In this document: positions 1-5,984 of the stretch, in pieces
Position numbering within the stretch: the first letter of the stretch is position 1
How the letters are laid out: each line of letters begins with the position of its first letter
From: SW-9-67-25 sp964623735
GTDB lineage: Archaea > Halobacteriota > Halobacteria > Halobacteriales > Haloarculaceae
NCBI GenBank assembly: GCA_964623735.1
Contig: CAZUVE010000036.1
Coordinates: 1 to 21,371 of the forward strand
Reading direction: 5' to 3'
Length of the DNA stretch: 21,371 nucleotides
Translations under genes and position numbers: made by a program
Notes under the pieces: model-generated
Told to the model about the DNA's origin: nothing
Seen by the model: the letters and a program-made list of their open reading frames with translations, nothing else
Databases searched by the model: none

Positions 1-572
1 GCGCGGTCGACGCCCTGCCGGTCGCCGACGGCGATGTACATCGCCAGCAACACCGACGCGGGCGCGTTGATGGTCATGCTCGTCGAGACCTCGTCCAGCG
101 GGATGCCCTCGAAGACCATCTCCATGTCCCGCAACGAGTCGATTGCAACGCCCGTCTTGCCGACCTCGCCGGCGGCCATCGGGTCGTCGGAGTCGTAGCC
201 CATCTGCGTCGGGAGGTCGAACGCCATCGAGAGCCCGGTCTGGCCCTCGTCGAGCAGGTACCGGAACCGCTCGTTGGTCTCCTCGGCGGTCCCCATCCCC
301 GCGTACTGGCGCATCGTCCACAGGCGTCCGCGGTACATCGTCGGGTAGACCCCGCGGGTGTAGGGCTCCTCTCCCGGGTACCCGAGGTCCTCCTCGTAGT
401 CGAAGTCCTCGATGTCCTCGGGGGTGTAGAGGCGGTCTACCTCCTGACCCTCGGTGTCGGTGGTGAACGTCTCCTTGCGCTCGCCGAAGCGGTCGAGAAC
501 GGGTTCGAGCGTCTCCTCCTCCCAGGCCTCCTTTGCCGAGCGGATTTCCTCCAGATCCGCCTGCTCGAACAT
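1..572 (-). CDS. mcmA1: Methylmalonyl-CoA mutase, large (catalytic) subunit, N-terminal part; runs off the left edge
   Basis: The 190 visible codons begin MFEQADLEEIRSAKEAWEEE and match the N-terminus of the adenosylcobalamin-dependent methylmalonyl-CoA mutase catalytic subunit. This enzyme interconverts (R)-methylmalonyl-CoA and succinyl-CoA in propionate, odd-chain and branched amino-acid metabolism. Visible family hallmarks are the TMRQYAGMGTAEETNERFRY stretch, the GLSMAFDLPTQMGYDSDDP substrate-barrel segment and the STSMTINAPA segment. The family is usually about 550-560 residues, so about two thirds lies outside the window. Archaeal enzymes carry the B12-binding domain on a separate small subunit, which is not visible here. 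The start at 572 is the first ATG, and an A/T patch at 597-603 lies 28 nt upstream, fitting a leaderless transcript. Confidence 0.95.
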   Translation of the reverse strand, partial: MFEQADLEEIRSAKEAWEEETLEPVLDRFGERKETFTTDTEGQEVDRLYTPEDIEDFDYEEDLGYPGEEPYTRGVYPTMYRGRLWTMRQYAGMGTAEETNERFRYLLDEGQTGLSMAFDLPTQMGYDSDDPMAAGEVGKTGVAIDSLRDMEMVFEGIPLDEVSTSMTINAPASVLLAMYIAVGDRQGVDR

Positions 573-596
573 ACCTTGCTCCAGTGGGCGGGCGGA

Positions 597-603
597 CTTA
601 ACC
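597..603 (-). promoter_or_regulatory. TATA-like promoter element of mcmA1
   Basis: Read on the minus strand this is GGTTAAG, centred about 28 nt before the mcmA1 ATG in otherwise GC-rich DNA. This is the usual haloarchaeal TATA position for a leaderless mRNA. It is judged by spacing and composition only. Confidence 0.4.
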
Positions 604-630
604 CTTCGTGGTCGGCTGGCGGCGCTCGTC

Positions 631-706
631 CGGACCGCCGCCGTTCGGAACCGGATCGACCGCACACAGTCGGACGGTCGTCCCGGTACACAGTTACACC
701 AGTCCG
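631..706 (-). repeat. Eroded copy A of the short inverted-repeat (MITE-like) element family
   Basis: This 76-bp intergenic stretch aligns end to end with the element inside the gene at 17026-17108, in the same orientation. Shared blocks are CCGGATC-ACCGCAC, ACGGTCGT-CCGGTACACAG and TTACA. Its ends (CGGACCGCCG on the left, CCAGTCCG on the right) are still imperfect inverted repeats of each other. No flanking TA duplication survives. It lies between mcmA1 and the coiled-coil gene and contains no reading frame of its own. Confidence 0.7.
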
Positions 707-767
707 TTCTGGTCGGGCGAGACCGGTTCGACACGGGGGATGGCCAGTGGAAGTGCCGCTCTGCCGC

Positions 768-1982
768 CTACCCGCCGAACGTCCTCTTGATCTGTTCCTG
801 CCACTCGACGAGGCTCTCGACGTCCGACTCCATCTCCTCGACGCGGTCGATGACGTCGCCCTCGTGGATCTCCTGTTCCAGGTCCTCGACGGTGGTCCGG
901 AGGCCGCCGACGGCGTCCTCGAGGTCCCCGACCGTCTCCTCGATGTCCTCGAGTTCCTCGACGGACACCTCGACTCCCCGCAGGTCCGAGGAGACGGTCT
1001 CGATTTCCGAGCGGACGTCGGTGACCTCGGCGGAGACACCGTCCATCTCCCCGCGGACGTCCTCGACCGTGTCCTCGACGCTGTCGACGGTGGCGGTGTT
1101 GGATTCGACGCCGGACTCGAGGTCGTCGAGGCGGTCGCCGAACTCCCCGAGTTCCGCCTCGAACTCCTCGATGAGTTGTGCGCCCGTGCCCTCCTCGTCC
1201 AGAAACTCCTCGAGGGCGTTCGTGTACGCCCGGAGGTCGGCGACTTCTGTCTGGAGTTGCTGGATCCGGGCGTCGGTGCTCCTCCCGCCGTCGTCGCCGA
1301 CCTTCTCGAGCGCGCGGCCGACGAGTTGCAGGTCCTCGATTGCGACGTCTCCGGACCGGATCTCGTCTGCGAGCGCCGAGATGACGCCGTCTCCAGCCTC
1401 GTTACCGGCGGCCCAGCCGGCCTCGGTCCCGCTCTCCGGTTCCGGCGTGGTCGGATCCCGCAGGTCGAGTTCCCCGATGTCCACGTCCTCCCCGTCGGCC
1501 CCGTCGGCCCCGTCGGACTCCTCGTCGCGGTCGTCCTCCGCCCCCGAGAGTTCGTCCTGGCTCGGGATGATCCGGTCGACGGTGTCGCTGTCGGGTACGG
1601 GAGTCGCGTCCCCCGAGAGCGGTGGGTCGACCTCCTCTATGTCCGGTTCGGCCAGGAACTGTGCGATGTCGTCGGTCCCTGTTGCGCGGACACCGTACAC
1701 AGTCGTGTACTCCGCCCCCGGTTCCAGTTCCCGCTCGAACGTGATCGTCTCCTCGTCGACTTCCCAGTGCTGGCTCCCGTACTCCGGATGGAACCCCAGA
1801 TCCTCGACGGCCACCCCGTCCGGAACCTGGTCCGACAGCCGTACCCGAACCGGCTCCTCCCTCCGGGAGATGAACTCGAAAGCGATCGCCGGCACGGGGA
1901 ACTCGTCGGCCTCGAACCGCTTTGTCACGGTGACCCCCTCCGACCTGACCGTCACCTCCTCGTAGGCCTGTGTGTTGCTCAT
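768..1982 (-). CDS. Uncharacterised haloarchaeal protein with beta-rich N-domain, acidic linker and long coiled coil
   Basis: This is a 404-residue protein with no recognised catalytic motif. Residues 1 to about 115 (VTVTKRFEADEFPVPAIAFE onward) look like a compact beta-rich domain. Residues 120-235 form a low-complexity acidic linker with runs of D, E, G and A. Residues 235-400 are a long heptad-type coiled coil (repeats such as VEDTVEDVRGEMDGV and DLEDAVGGLRTTVEDLEQEI). There is no signal peptide or membrane segment, so it is probably cytoplasmic and oligomeric, perhaps a scaffold or a binding protein. The ATG at 1982 was chosen over an upstream in-frame start at 2036 because a TATA-like TTTTAATA lies about 35 nt before it. 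It is separated from the upstream MBL gene by an A/T-rich 95-nt gap, so it probably has its own promoter. The function is unknown. Confidence 0.85.
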   Translation of the reverse strand: MSNTQAYEEVTVRSEGVTVTKRFEADEFPVPAIAFEFISRREEPVRVRLSDQVPDGVAVEDLGFHPEYGSQHWEVDEETITFERELEPGAEYTTVYGVRATGTDDIAQFLAEPDIEEVDPPLSGDATPVPDSDTVDRIIPSQDELSGAEDDRDEESDGADGADGEDVDIGELDLRDPTTPEPESGTEAGWAAGNEAGDGVISALADEIRSGDVAIEDLQLVGRALEKVGDDGGRSTDARIQQLQTEVADLRAYTNALEEFLDEEGTGAQLIEEFEAELGEFGDRLDDLESGVESNTATVDSVEDTVEDVRGEMDGVSAEVTDVRSEIETVSSDLRGVEVSVEELEDIEETVGDLEDAVGGLRTTVEDLEQEIHEGDVIDRVEEMESDVESLVEWQEQIKRTFGG

Positions 1983-2012
1983 TGGTTCGTGTTCGGCATC
2001 TCGAACCGACTC

Positions 2013-2020
2013 TATTAAAA
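2013..2020 (-). promoter_or_regulatory. TATA-like promoter element of the coiled-coil gene
   Basis: TTTTAATA on the minus strand is centred about 35 nt before the ATG at 1982, implying a very short leader. Confidence 0.45.
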
Positions 2021-2039
2021 CTATGTCTCCGATCAATTA

Positions 2040-2055
2040 TTATCAATAATGATAA
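2040..2055. promoter_or_regulatory. Inverted repeat TTATCA-N4-TGATAA upstream of the coiled-coil gene; possible operator
   Basis: A perfect 6+6 inverted repeat with a 4-nt spacer lies about 20 nt upstream of the TATA-like element of the coiled-coil gene and 22 nt past the stop of the MBL gene. It sits in the most A/T-rich patch of the window. The symmetry and placement fit a binding site for a dimeric regulator, but A/T-rich DNA yields such repeats by chance and no regulator is identified. Confidence 0.3.
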
Positions 2056-2077
2056 CTCAGTCAGTAAGCCCACGACG

Positions 2078-2911
2078 TCAGAGGTCCACTCGATCGCCGA
2101 TTTCGAGAACGTCGAGGCGGTCGGGGTAGCCGAAACTGTTGGCGTGTCTGTGCAGGACGGTCGGGTCGGCGGTCAGCCCCTTCCACATGTCCCAGTGAGT
2201 CGGGATCAGGCGGTCCAGTTCCAGCTCGTTGGCCGCCTCGACAATCGCGTTCTCGTCGTTGTACCACCTGGTCCGTTCGGGGACGCGAGTGTCCCTGTCG
2301 GGAACCATCCCGACGGTCCCGAACGCGATCGCGCCGACGTCGATGTCGTAGGTGTCGCCGACGTCCTCGAACCCGCCCGCGCGGGCGTCCCCGGCGTGAA
2401 AGAACGTTCCCGACTGGTGTTCGACGACGTACGAGACCGGATGGTCGGCGTCGGGGTCGTCGGCCGGTTCGACCCGCACGGTGAGGTCACCGACGCGGAC
2501 GGTGTCCCCCTCGTCGACGCGTTCGACCTGGCCGGGACCGATCCCCCACTCCTCGCGCCAGCCCTCCTCGCGGACAACCGCCAGGGAGGCGTCGGGCGCG
2601 TAGAACTCCGCGCCTGTCCCCTCGAGGAGTGGCCCCTGGCTGGGACCGTGCACGTGGTCGGTGTGTTCGTGGGTCGCGAAGACGGCGTCCGCCGACGCGA
2701 CGTCGGCCGGGTCGAACGGGACCGGAATCATCCGCACTGTCCGTGGCGGATCGCCGGTGCCGAGGTACGGGTCGACGAACACCGTCGTTCCGCCCGCACT
2801 CTTCAGCGCGAACCCGTTACATCCGAGATACCAGACCGCCAGGCCGTCCGGAGTCGCCTCCTCGACCGCCCGGGGCAGCCAGTCGCCCCAGTCGGAGTGT
2901 ACCTCCTCCAT
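2078..2911 (-). CDS. UlaG-like metallo-beta-lactamase-fold hydrolase
   Basis: This 277-residue cytoplasmic protein of the metallo-beta-lactamase superfamily carries the zinc motif THEHTDH (H81, H83, D85, H86) and a later metal-ligand region around FFHAGDAR. Its C-terminus (RWYNDENAIVEAANEL, IPTHWDMWKG, ADP) resembles L-ascorbate-6-phosphate lactonase UlaG and its relatives rather than RNase Z or glyoxalase II. The start WYLGCNGFALKS is also UlaG-like. Archaeal members are not known to use ascorbate, so the substrate cannot be read from the sequence. An A/T patch (TCTTAG, minus strand, at 2935-2940) is 26 nt before the ATG. It lies downstream of the YlbF-like gene on the same strand but is separated from it by 166 nt. 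Confidence 0.9.
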   Translation of the reverse strand: MEEVHSDWGDWLPRAVEEATPDGLAVWYLGCNGFALKSAGGTTVFVDPYLGTGDPPRTVRMIPVPFDPADVASADAVFATHEHTDHVHGPSQGPLLEGTGAEFYAPDASLAVVREEGWREEWGIGPGQVERVDEGDTVRVGDLTVRVEPADDPDADHPVSYVVEHQSGTFFHAGDARAGGFEDVGDTYDIDVGAIAFGTVGMVPDRDTRVPERTRWYNDENAIVEAANELELDRLIPTHWDMWKGLTADPTVLHRHANSFGYPDRLDVLEIGDRVDL

Positions 2912-2934
2912 GGGGTGACCTGGACACGGCCGGG

Positions 2935-2940
2935 CTAAGA
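2935..2940 (-). promoter_or_regulatory. TATA-like element of the UlaG-like gene
   Basis: TCTTAG on the minus strand is centred 26 nt before the ATG at 2911, consistent with a leaderless transcript. Confidence 0.35.
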
Positions 2941-3042
2941 CGTTTCGGGAATCGAGAGCGTCGCAGGCCTGCGGGCGACTGTGGCTCGTGGGTCTCGAAG
3001 GTAGTGTGTGGCTGTGGGTCAGTGCAGGACGACCACACGAGT

Positions 3043-3075
3043 GGGGTCGGACCGGTAAAACGCTACAACCGACCC
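3043..3075 (-). terminator. Possible hairpin just downstream of the YlbF-like gene
   Basis: GGGTCGG and CCGACCC form a 7-bp stem around an 18-nt loop a few nt past the YlbF-like stop codon. The loop carries the short T run GTTTTA on the transcribed strand. Folding and position suggest a 3'-end structure; no strong U-tract follows the stem. Confidence 0.25.
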
Positions 3076-3077
3076 TA

Positions 3078-3473
3078 TCAGTCCTGACAGCAGCCGCCGG
3101 CTTTCTCGCCGAAGTCGATTGCGAGCGGTTCGCTGACGAGTTCGTTCAGCTCCTGCAAGCGGAGTTCGAGTTCGTTCTGTGCCTGCAGGAAGTCGCTCAT
3201 CACCGGCAGACTGTGGAGCTGCTCCTGTGCCTCCTGCAGTTCCCGGAGGTCCTGTTCGGTGGCCTGGCCGGTCTTGCGGGCGAGCATGAACTCCTCGCGG
3301 ACACCCTCGAACTCCTGGATCTGTGCCTGGGCCTCCTCGTCGGCCTCGACCTCGGCCTTGGCGTCGAGAAAGCGCTGGTACTCCGGCAGTTCGACGATTT
3401 CCTCGCCCAGCGAACGGGCGATGTCCTCGACGCTTCCCTCGATATCGGACGCGGCGTCTGTCTCGATGCTCAT
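3078..3473 (-). CDS. YlbF/YmcA-like helical protein with C-terminal Cys pair
   Basis: This 131-residue, almost wholly helical acidic protein resembles the YlbF/YmcA family (IVELPEYQRFLDAKAEVEAD early, then coiled helices with QEAQEQLHSLPVMSDFLQAQ). In Bacillus the family takes part in a complex with RNase Y affecting mRNA maturation; the archaeal role is unknown. It ends in GGCCQD, a vicinal Cys pair that could bind iron-sulphur or metal or form a disulphide. I start it at the second ATG (3473) because the TATA-like GTTCTTTAGG at 3498-3507 is 28 nt upstream of that ATG but only about 10 nt from the first one (3491). It is divergent from dph2 across about 100 nt. Confidence 0.85.
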   Translation of the reverse strand: MSIETDAASDIEGSVEDIARSLGEEIVELPEYQRFLDAKAEVEADEEAQAQIQEFEGVREEFMLARKTGQATEQDLRELQEAQEQLHSLPVMSDFLQAQNELELRLQELNELVSEPLAIDFGEKAGGCCQD

Positions 3474-3497
3474 TACCTGTTGGTTGGGCATCGCTGC

Positions 3498-3507
3498 CTA
3501 AAGAACT
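3498..3507 (-). promoter_or_regulatory. TATA-like element that decides the YlbF-like start
   Basis: GTTCTTTAGG on the minus strand is 28 nt before the ATG at 3473. Being too close to the alternative ATG at 3491, it favours the shorter protein with a leaderless mRNA. Confidence 0.4.
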
Positions 3508-3546
3508 GCCGGTGTGACCACCCGGCGGCGTGTGGAAGCGCCGCCG

Positions 3547-3552
3547 TTTTAC
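3547..3552 (+). promoter_or_regulatory. TATA-like element of dph2
   Basis: TTTTAC is centred 27 nt before the ATG at 3577. An AGGAGG lies only 3 nt before the ATG, unusually close for a Shine-Dalgarno, so leaderless initiation is more likely. Confidence 0.4.
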
Positions 3553-3576
3553 CCTCGGAGGGGCTACAGGAGGGAA

Positions 3577-4629
3577 ATGAGCAAGGAATCGACGGGCCGG
3601 TCCGAGGGCGACCTGCGGAACACGGGGATGGCCCTCAAACACGACCGGGAGTGGGACTACGAACTCGACCGGGTGGTCTCGGCGGCCGAGGAACAGGAGG
3701 CCGACTCGGTGGGGCTGCAGTTCCCCGAGGGGCTGAAACGGCGCGGCCCGGCCGTCGCGTCCGACCTCCGCGAACTGCTTCCCGACCTGACGGTCCTCAT
3801 CTCGGGCCAGCCCTGCTACGGCGCGTGCGATCTCGACACCGAACTGATGCGCCGGACCGACGTGTTCGTCCACTTCGGCCACTCGCCGATGAAGGAGTCG
3901 GAGGGTATCGTCTACGTTCCGCTGTTCTCGAACGTCGACGTGACGCCCATCGTCGAGCGCGCAGTCGCCGAGGAACTGGTCAAGCCCGCCGAGGATCCGG
4001 ACGTGGGGCTCGTCACGACAGCCCAGCACATGAACAACTTCGACGAGATGCAATCGCTGCTCGAGGCGGACGGCTACGAGGTCCACACCCGCCGGGGTGA
4101 CGAGCGGCTGACCCACGAGGGACAGGTTCTGGGTTGCAACTACGCCTCCGCGGACGTCGGGGCCGACCAGGTGCTGTACGTCGGTGGCGGGAAGTTCCAC
4201 CCGCTCGGGCTGGCGATGGAACATCCCGAGAAGACGGTGGTCATCGCCGATCCCGTGAACAACGTCGTCACGCTCGCGGACCCCGACCAGTTCATCAAAC
4301 AGCGGTACGCGGCGGTCCACAAGGCGATGGACGCCGAGGAGTGGGGGATCATCTGCTGTACGAAGATCGGCCAGCGCCGGTGGGAGCGCGCCCGGGACAT
4401 CGTCGCGGACAACGACGACGCCTACCTCATCACGATGGACGAGGTGACACCCGACCGCCTGCGCAACTTCGGGCTCGACGCCTACGTGAACACGGGCTGT
4501 CCCCGCGTCACGACCGACGACGGCCCGCAGTTCAACTCGCCTCTGCTCACGCCAGGCGAGTACGAGATTGCCGTCGGCAACAAACCCCTCGAGGACCTGT
4601 CCTTCGACACCTTCCACGGGACGTGGTGA
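3577..4629 (+). CDS. dph2: 2-(3-amino-3-carboxypropyl)histidine synthase (diphthamide biosynthesis, Dph2)
   Basis: This 350-residue radical-SAM-like (non-canonical) enzyme transfers the 3-amino-3-carboxypropyl group of SAM to the target histidine of elongation factor aEF-2, the first step of diphthamide synthesis. The three cysteines that hold the 4Fe-4S cluster in archaeal Dph2 are visible: C80 in GQPCYGACD, C187 in VLGCNYAS and C308 in NTGCPRVTTDD. FPEGLKRRGP near residue 50 is also typical. Length matches the family. The ATG at 3577 was chosen over 3514 because the extension is basic, unlike a haloarchaeal N-terminus, and a TATA-like TTTTAC precedes 3577 by 27 nt. A small methyltransferase follows after 35 nt, probably co-transcribed. 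Confidence 0.96.
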   Translation: MSKESTGRSEGDLRNTGMALKHDREWDYELDRVVSAAEEQEADSVGLQFPEGLKRRGPAVASDLRELLPDLTVLISGQPCYGACDLDTELMRRTDVFVHFGHSPMKESEGIVYVPLFSNVDVTPIVERAVAEELVKPAEDPDVGLVTTAQHMNNFDEMQSLLEADGYEVHTRRGDERLTHEGQVLGCNYASADVGADQVLYVGGGKFHPLGLAMEHPEKTVVIADPVNNVVTLADPDQFIKQRYAAVHKAMDAEEWGIICCTKIGQRRWERARDIVADNDDAYLITMDEVTPDRLRNFGLDAYVNTGCPRVTTDDGPQFNSPLLTPGEYEIAVGNKPLEDLSFDTFHGTW

Positions 4630-4664
4630 GATGCCGACCCCGGGACCCCCAGTGAGGCGGTAGA

Positions 4665-5219
4665 ATGGGCTTTCACACGTTCGACCCGGACGAAGTTGAG
4701 CGCCTGACAGGGTCCGACCGGTTTCGCTTCTGCTCCCGGGAGGAACTCCTGGAGCCGCTGCCCCGCGGCCCGGAGGCCGCAGTCGTGGACCTCGGCAGCG
4801 GCGTCGGCTTCTACACCGACGAACTCGCGCCCTTTGTCGGGCGTCTCCACGCGCTCGACCTCCAGCCGGAGATGCACGAACACTACCGGGAGCGTGGCGT
4901 TCCGGACAACGTCGTCCTGGAGACGGCCGCCGCCGACGCGCTCCCCTTCGAGGACGACACCATCCAGGGCGCCGTCTCGACGATGACCTTCCACGAGAGC
5001 ACGACCGACGCGGCGATGGCCGACCTCGCGCGGGTCCTCGCGCCGGACGCCCCGGCGGTGGTCGTCGACTGGTCTCGGGAGGGCCGCGGCGAGGCCGGCC
5101 CGCCGCTCGGAGAGCGGTTCGACGCCGCCCGGGCGCGGGACTTCTTCGCCGACGCGGGGTTCGACGTCCGCCTCGCGCGCGAACGCTCGGAGACGTTCCG
5201 CCTGGTCGCCCGCCGCTGA
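4665..5219 (+). CDS. Small class I SAM-dependent methyltransferase
   Basis: This 184-residue Rossmann methyltransferase has the SAM-binding motif VVDLGSGVGFY (DLGSGVG at residues 42-48), an acidic end of strand 2 (ALDLQPEM), the ADALPFEDDTIQG motif and MTFHE in the post-motif region, as in the methyltransf_11/UbiE-like group. No substrate-specificity domain is present. It follows dph2 with a 35-nt gap containing GTGAGGCGG before the ATG, so it is probably in the same transcript; diphthamide or translation-factor modification is a guess from context only. Diphthamide methylation by DphB is a different fold, so this is not DphB. The gene ends exactly where the inverted-repeat element at 5220-5290 begins. 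Confidence 0.9.
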   Translation: MGFHTFDPDEVERLTGSDRFRFCSREELLEPLPRGPEAAVVDLGSGVGFYTDELAPFVGRLHALDLQPEMHEHYRERGVPDNVVLETAAADALPFEDDTIQGAVSTMTFHESTTDAAMADLARVLAPDAPAVVVDWSREGRGEAGPPLGERFDAARARDFFADAGFDVRLARERSETFRLVARR

Positions 5220-5290
5220 TACGGATCGCTGTAACTGTTTGCACGATACGCGGTCGTGCGGTCGGTCGTAATGACGTACAGCGATCCGTA
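5220..5290 (+). mobile_element. Intact 71-bp MITE-like element, copy B, with perfect 14-bp terminal inverted repeats
   Basis: TACGGATCGCTGTA at 5220-5233 is the exact reverse complement of TACAGCGATCCGTA at 5277-5290. Both ends finish in TA, compatible with a TA target duplication as made by IS630/Tc1-mariner-type transposases. The inner sequence matches copy C (15877) at 30 of the first 35 positions. It begins at the base after the TGA stop of the methyltransferase gene and ends 33 nt before the TATA-like region of the next gene. There is no coding potential, so movement would require a transposase supplied elsewhere. Confidence 0.75.
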
Positions 5291-5322
5291 CGAGCCGCTG
5301 GAATTATCTTCAGTCATTCGAA

Positions 5323-5331
5323 AATACTTTT
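5323..5331 (+). promoter_or_regulatory. TATA-like promoter element of the METTL5-like gene
   Basis: AATACTTTT lies in an A/T-rich island (5311-5340) about 28-35 nt before the ATG at 5358. Its position fits a leaderless transcript and shows the METTL5-like gene need not depend on read-through across the element at 5220-5290. Confidence 0.5.
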
Positions 5332-5357
5332 GTATTAACCCCGGGTATTCGTCGGTG

Positions 5358-5984
5358 ATGGCAACGAAAAGCGAGCTGACACAGCAGCTCGGGGTGGTAG
5401 TAGGGTTCGACGACCCGCGGGCGGACCTCGAACAGTACAGGACCCCGCCCGGACTCGCCGCCCACCTCGTCCACACGGCGGACCTGCAGGGGGACGTCGA
5501 GGGGCAGGTCGTGGTCGACCTCGGCTGCGGAACGGGGATGCTCGCGCTCGGGGCCGCCCTCCGTGGGCCGCAATCGGTCGCTGGCGTCGATATCGACCCC
5601 GCGCCGCTCGCGACCGCCCGAGAGAACGAGCGCCGCGTCGGCTCGACCAGCGCCGTCTCGTGGGTGCGCGCCGACGCCACGCGGGAACCCCTGCGCCCGG
5701 ACAGCGGGACGACCGCCCTGATGAACCCACCCTTCGGCGCACAGGCCGGCAGCGAGCACGCCGACCGCGCCTTCCTGGAGACGGCCGCCCGGATTGCGGA
5801 CGTCTCCTACTCGATCCACAACGCCGACAGCGCCGACTTCGTGGAGGCGTTCGCCGGGGACAACGGCGGCGAGGTGACCCACGCCTTCCGCGCGGAGTTC
5901 GAACTGCCCCGCCAGTTCGAGTTCCACGACGAGGACGGCCGGCTGCTCGACGTCGAGGTGTTCCGGACCGAGTGGTCGGGCTAG
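5358..5984 (+). CDS. METTL5-like RNA (adenine-N6) methyltransferase
   Basis: This 208-residue class I methyltransferase has EQYRTPP (25-31), the SAM-binding VVDLGCGTGMLALGAALRG (51-70) with acidic GVDID (77-81), and the N6-adenine catalytic motif NPPFG (123-127). The arrangement matches METTL5, whose human member methylates an adenine of 18S rRNA with TRMT112. Archaeal homologues are annotated as RNA or DNA methyltransferases, and rRNA is the likely target by analogy. The start at 5358 excludes a 34-residue upstream extension that would be translated from the inverted-repeat element. Its TAG stop shares the palindrome CTAG with the stop of the convergent rhomboid gene. Confidence 0.9.
   Translation: MATKSELTQQLGVVVGFDDPRADLEQYRTPPGLAAHLVHTADLQGDVEGQVVVDLGCGTGMLALGAALRGPQSVAGVDIDPAPLATARENERRVGSTSAVSWVRADATREPLRPDSGTTALMNPPFGAQAGSEHADRAFLETAARIADVSYSIHNADSADFVEAFAGDNGGEVTHAFRAEFELPRQFEFHDEDGRLLDVEVFRTEWSG

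Noticed and set aside
1693..1710. GTACACAGTCGTGTAC in the coiled-coil gene, similar to the element core GTACACAGT
   Set aside because: The match is short, lacks the flanking conserved blocks and ends, and the frame encodes an ordinary beta-strand (YTTVYGV).
2962..2973. 12-bp palindrome CGCAGGCCTGCG between the YlbF-like and MBL genes
   Set aside because: It is short and made of G/C-rich bases, with no clear position relative to a promoter or gene end, so it is not listed as a feature.
3019..5244. A 741-codon open frame on the minus strand across dph2 and the methyltransferase
   Set aside because: It is antisense to two clearly recognised genes, has Arg/Pro/Gly-rich composition unlike a haloarchaeal protein, and arises from the lack of stops in GC-rich DNA.
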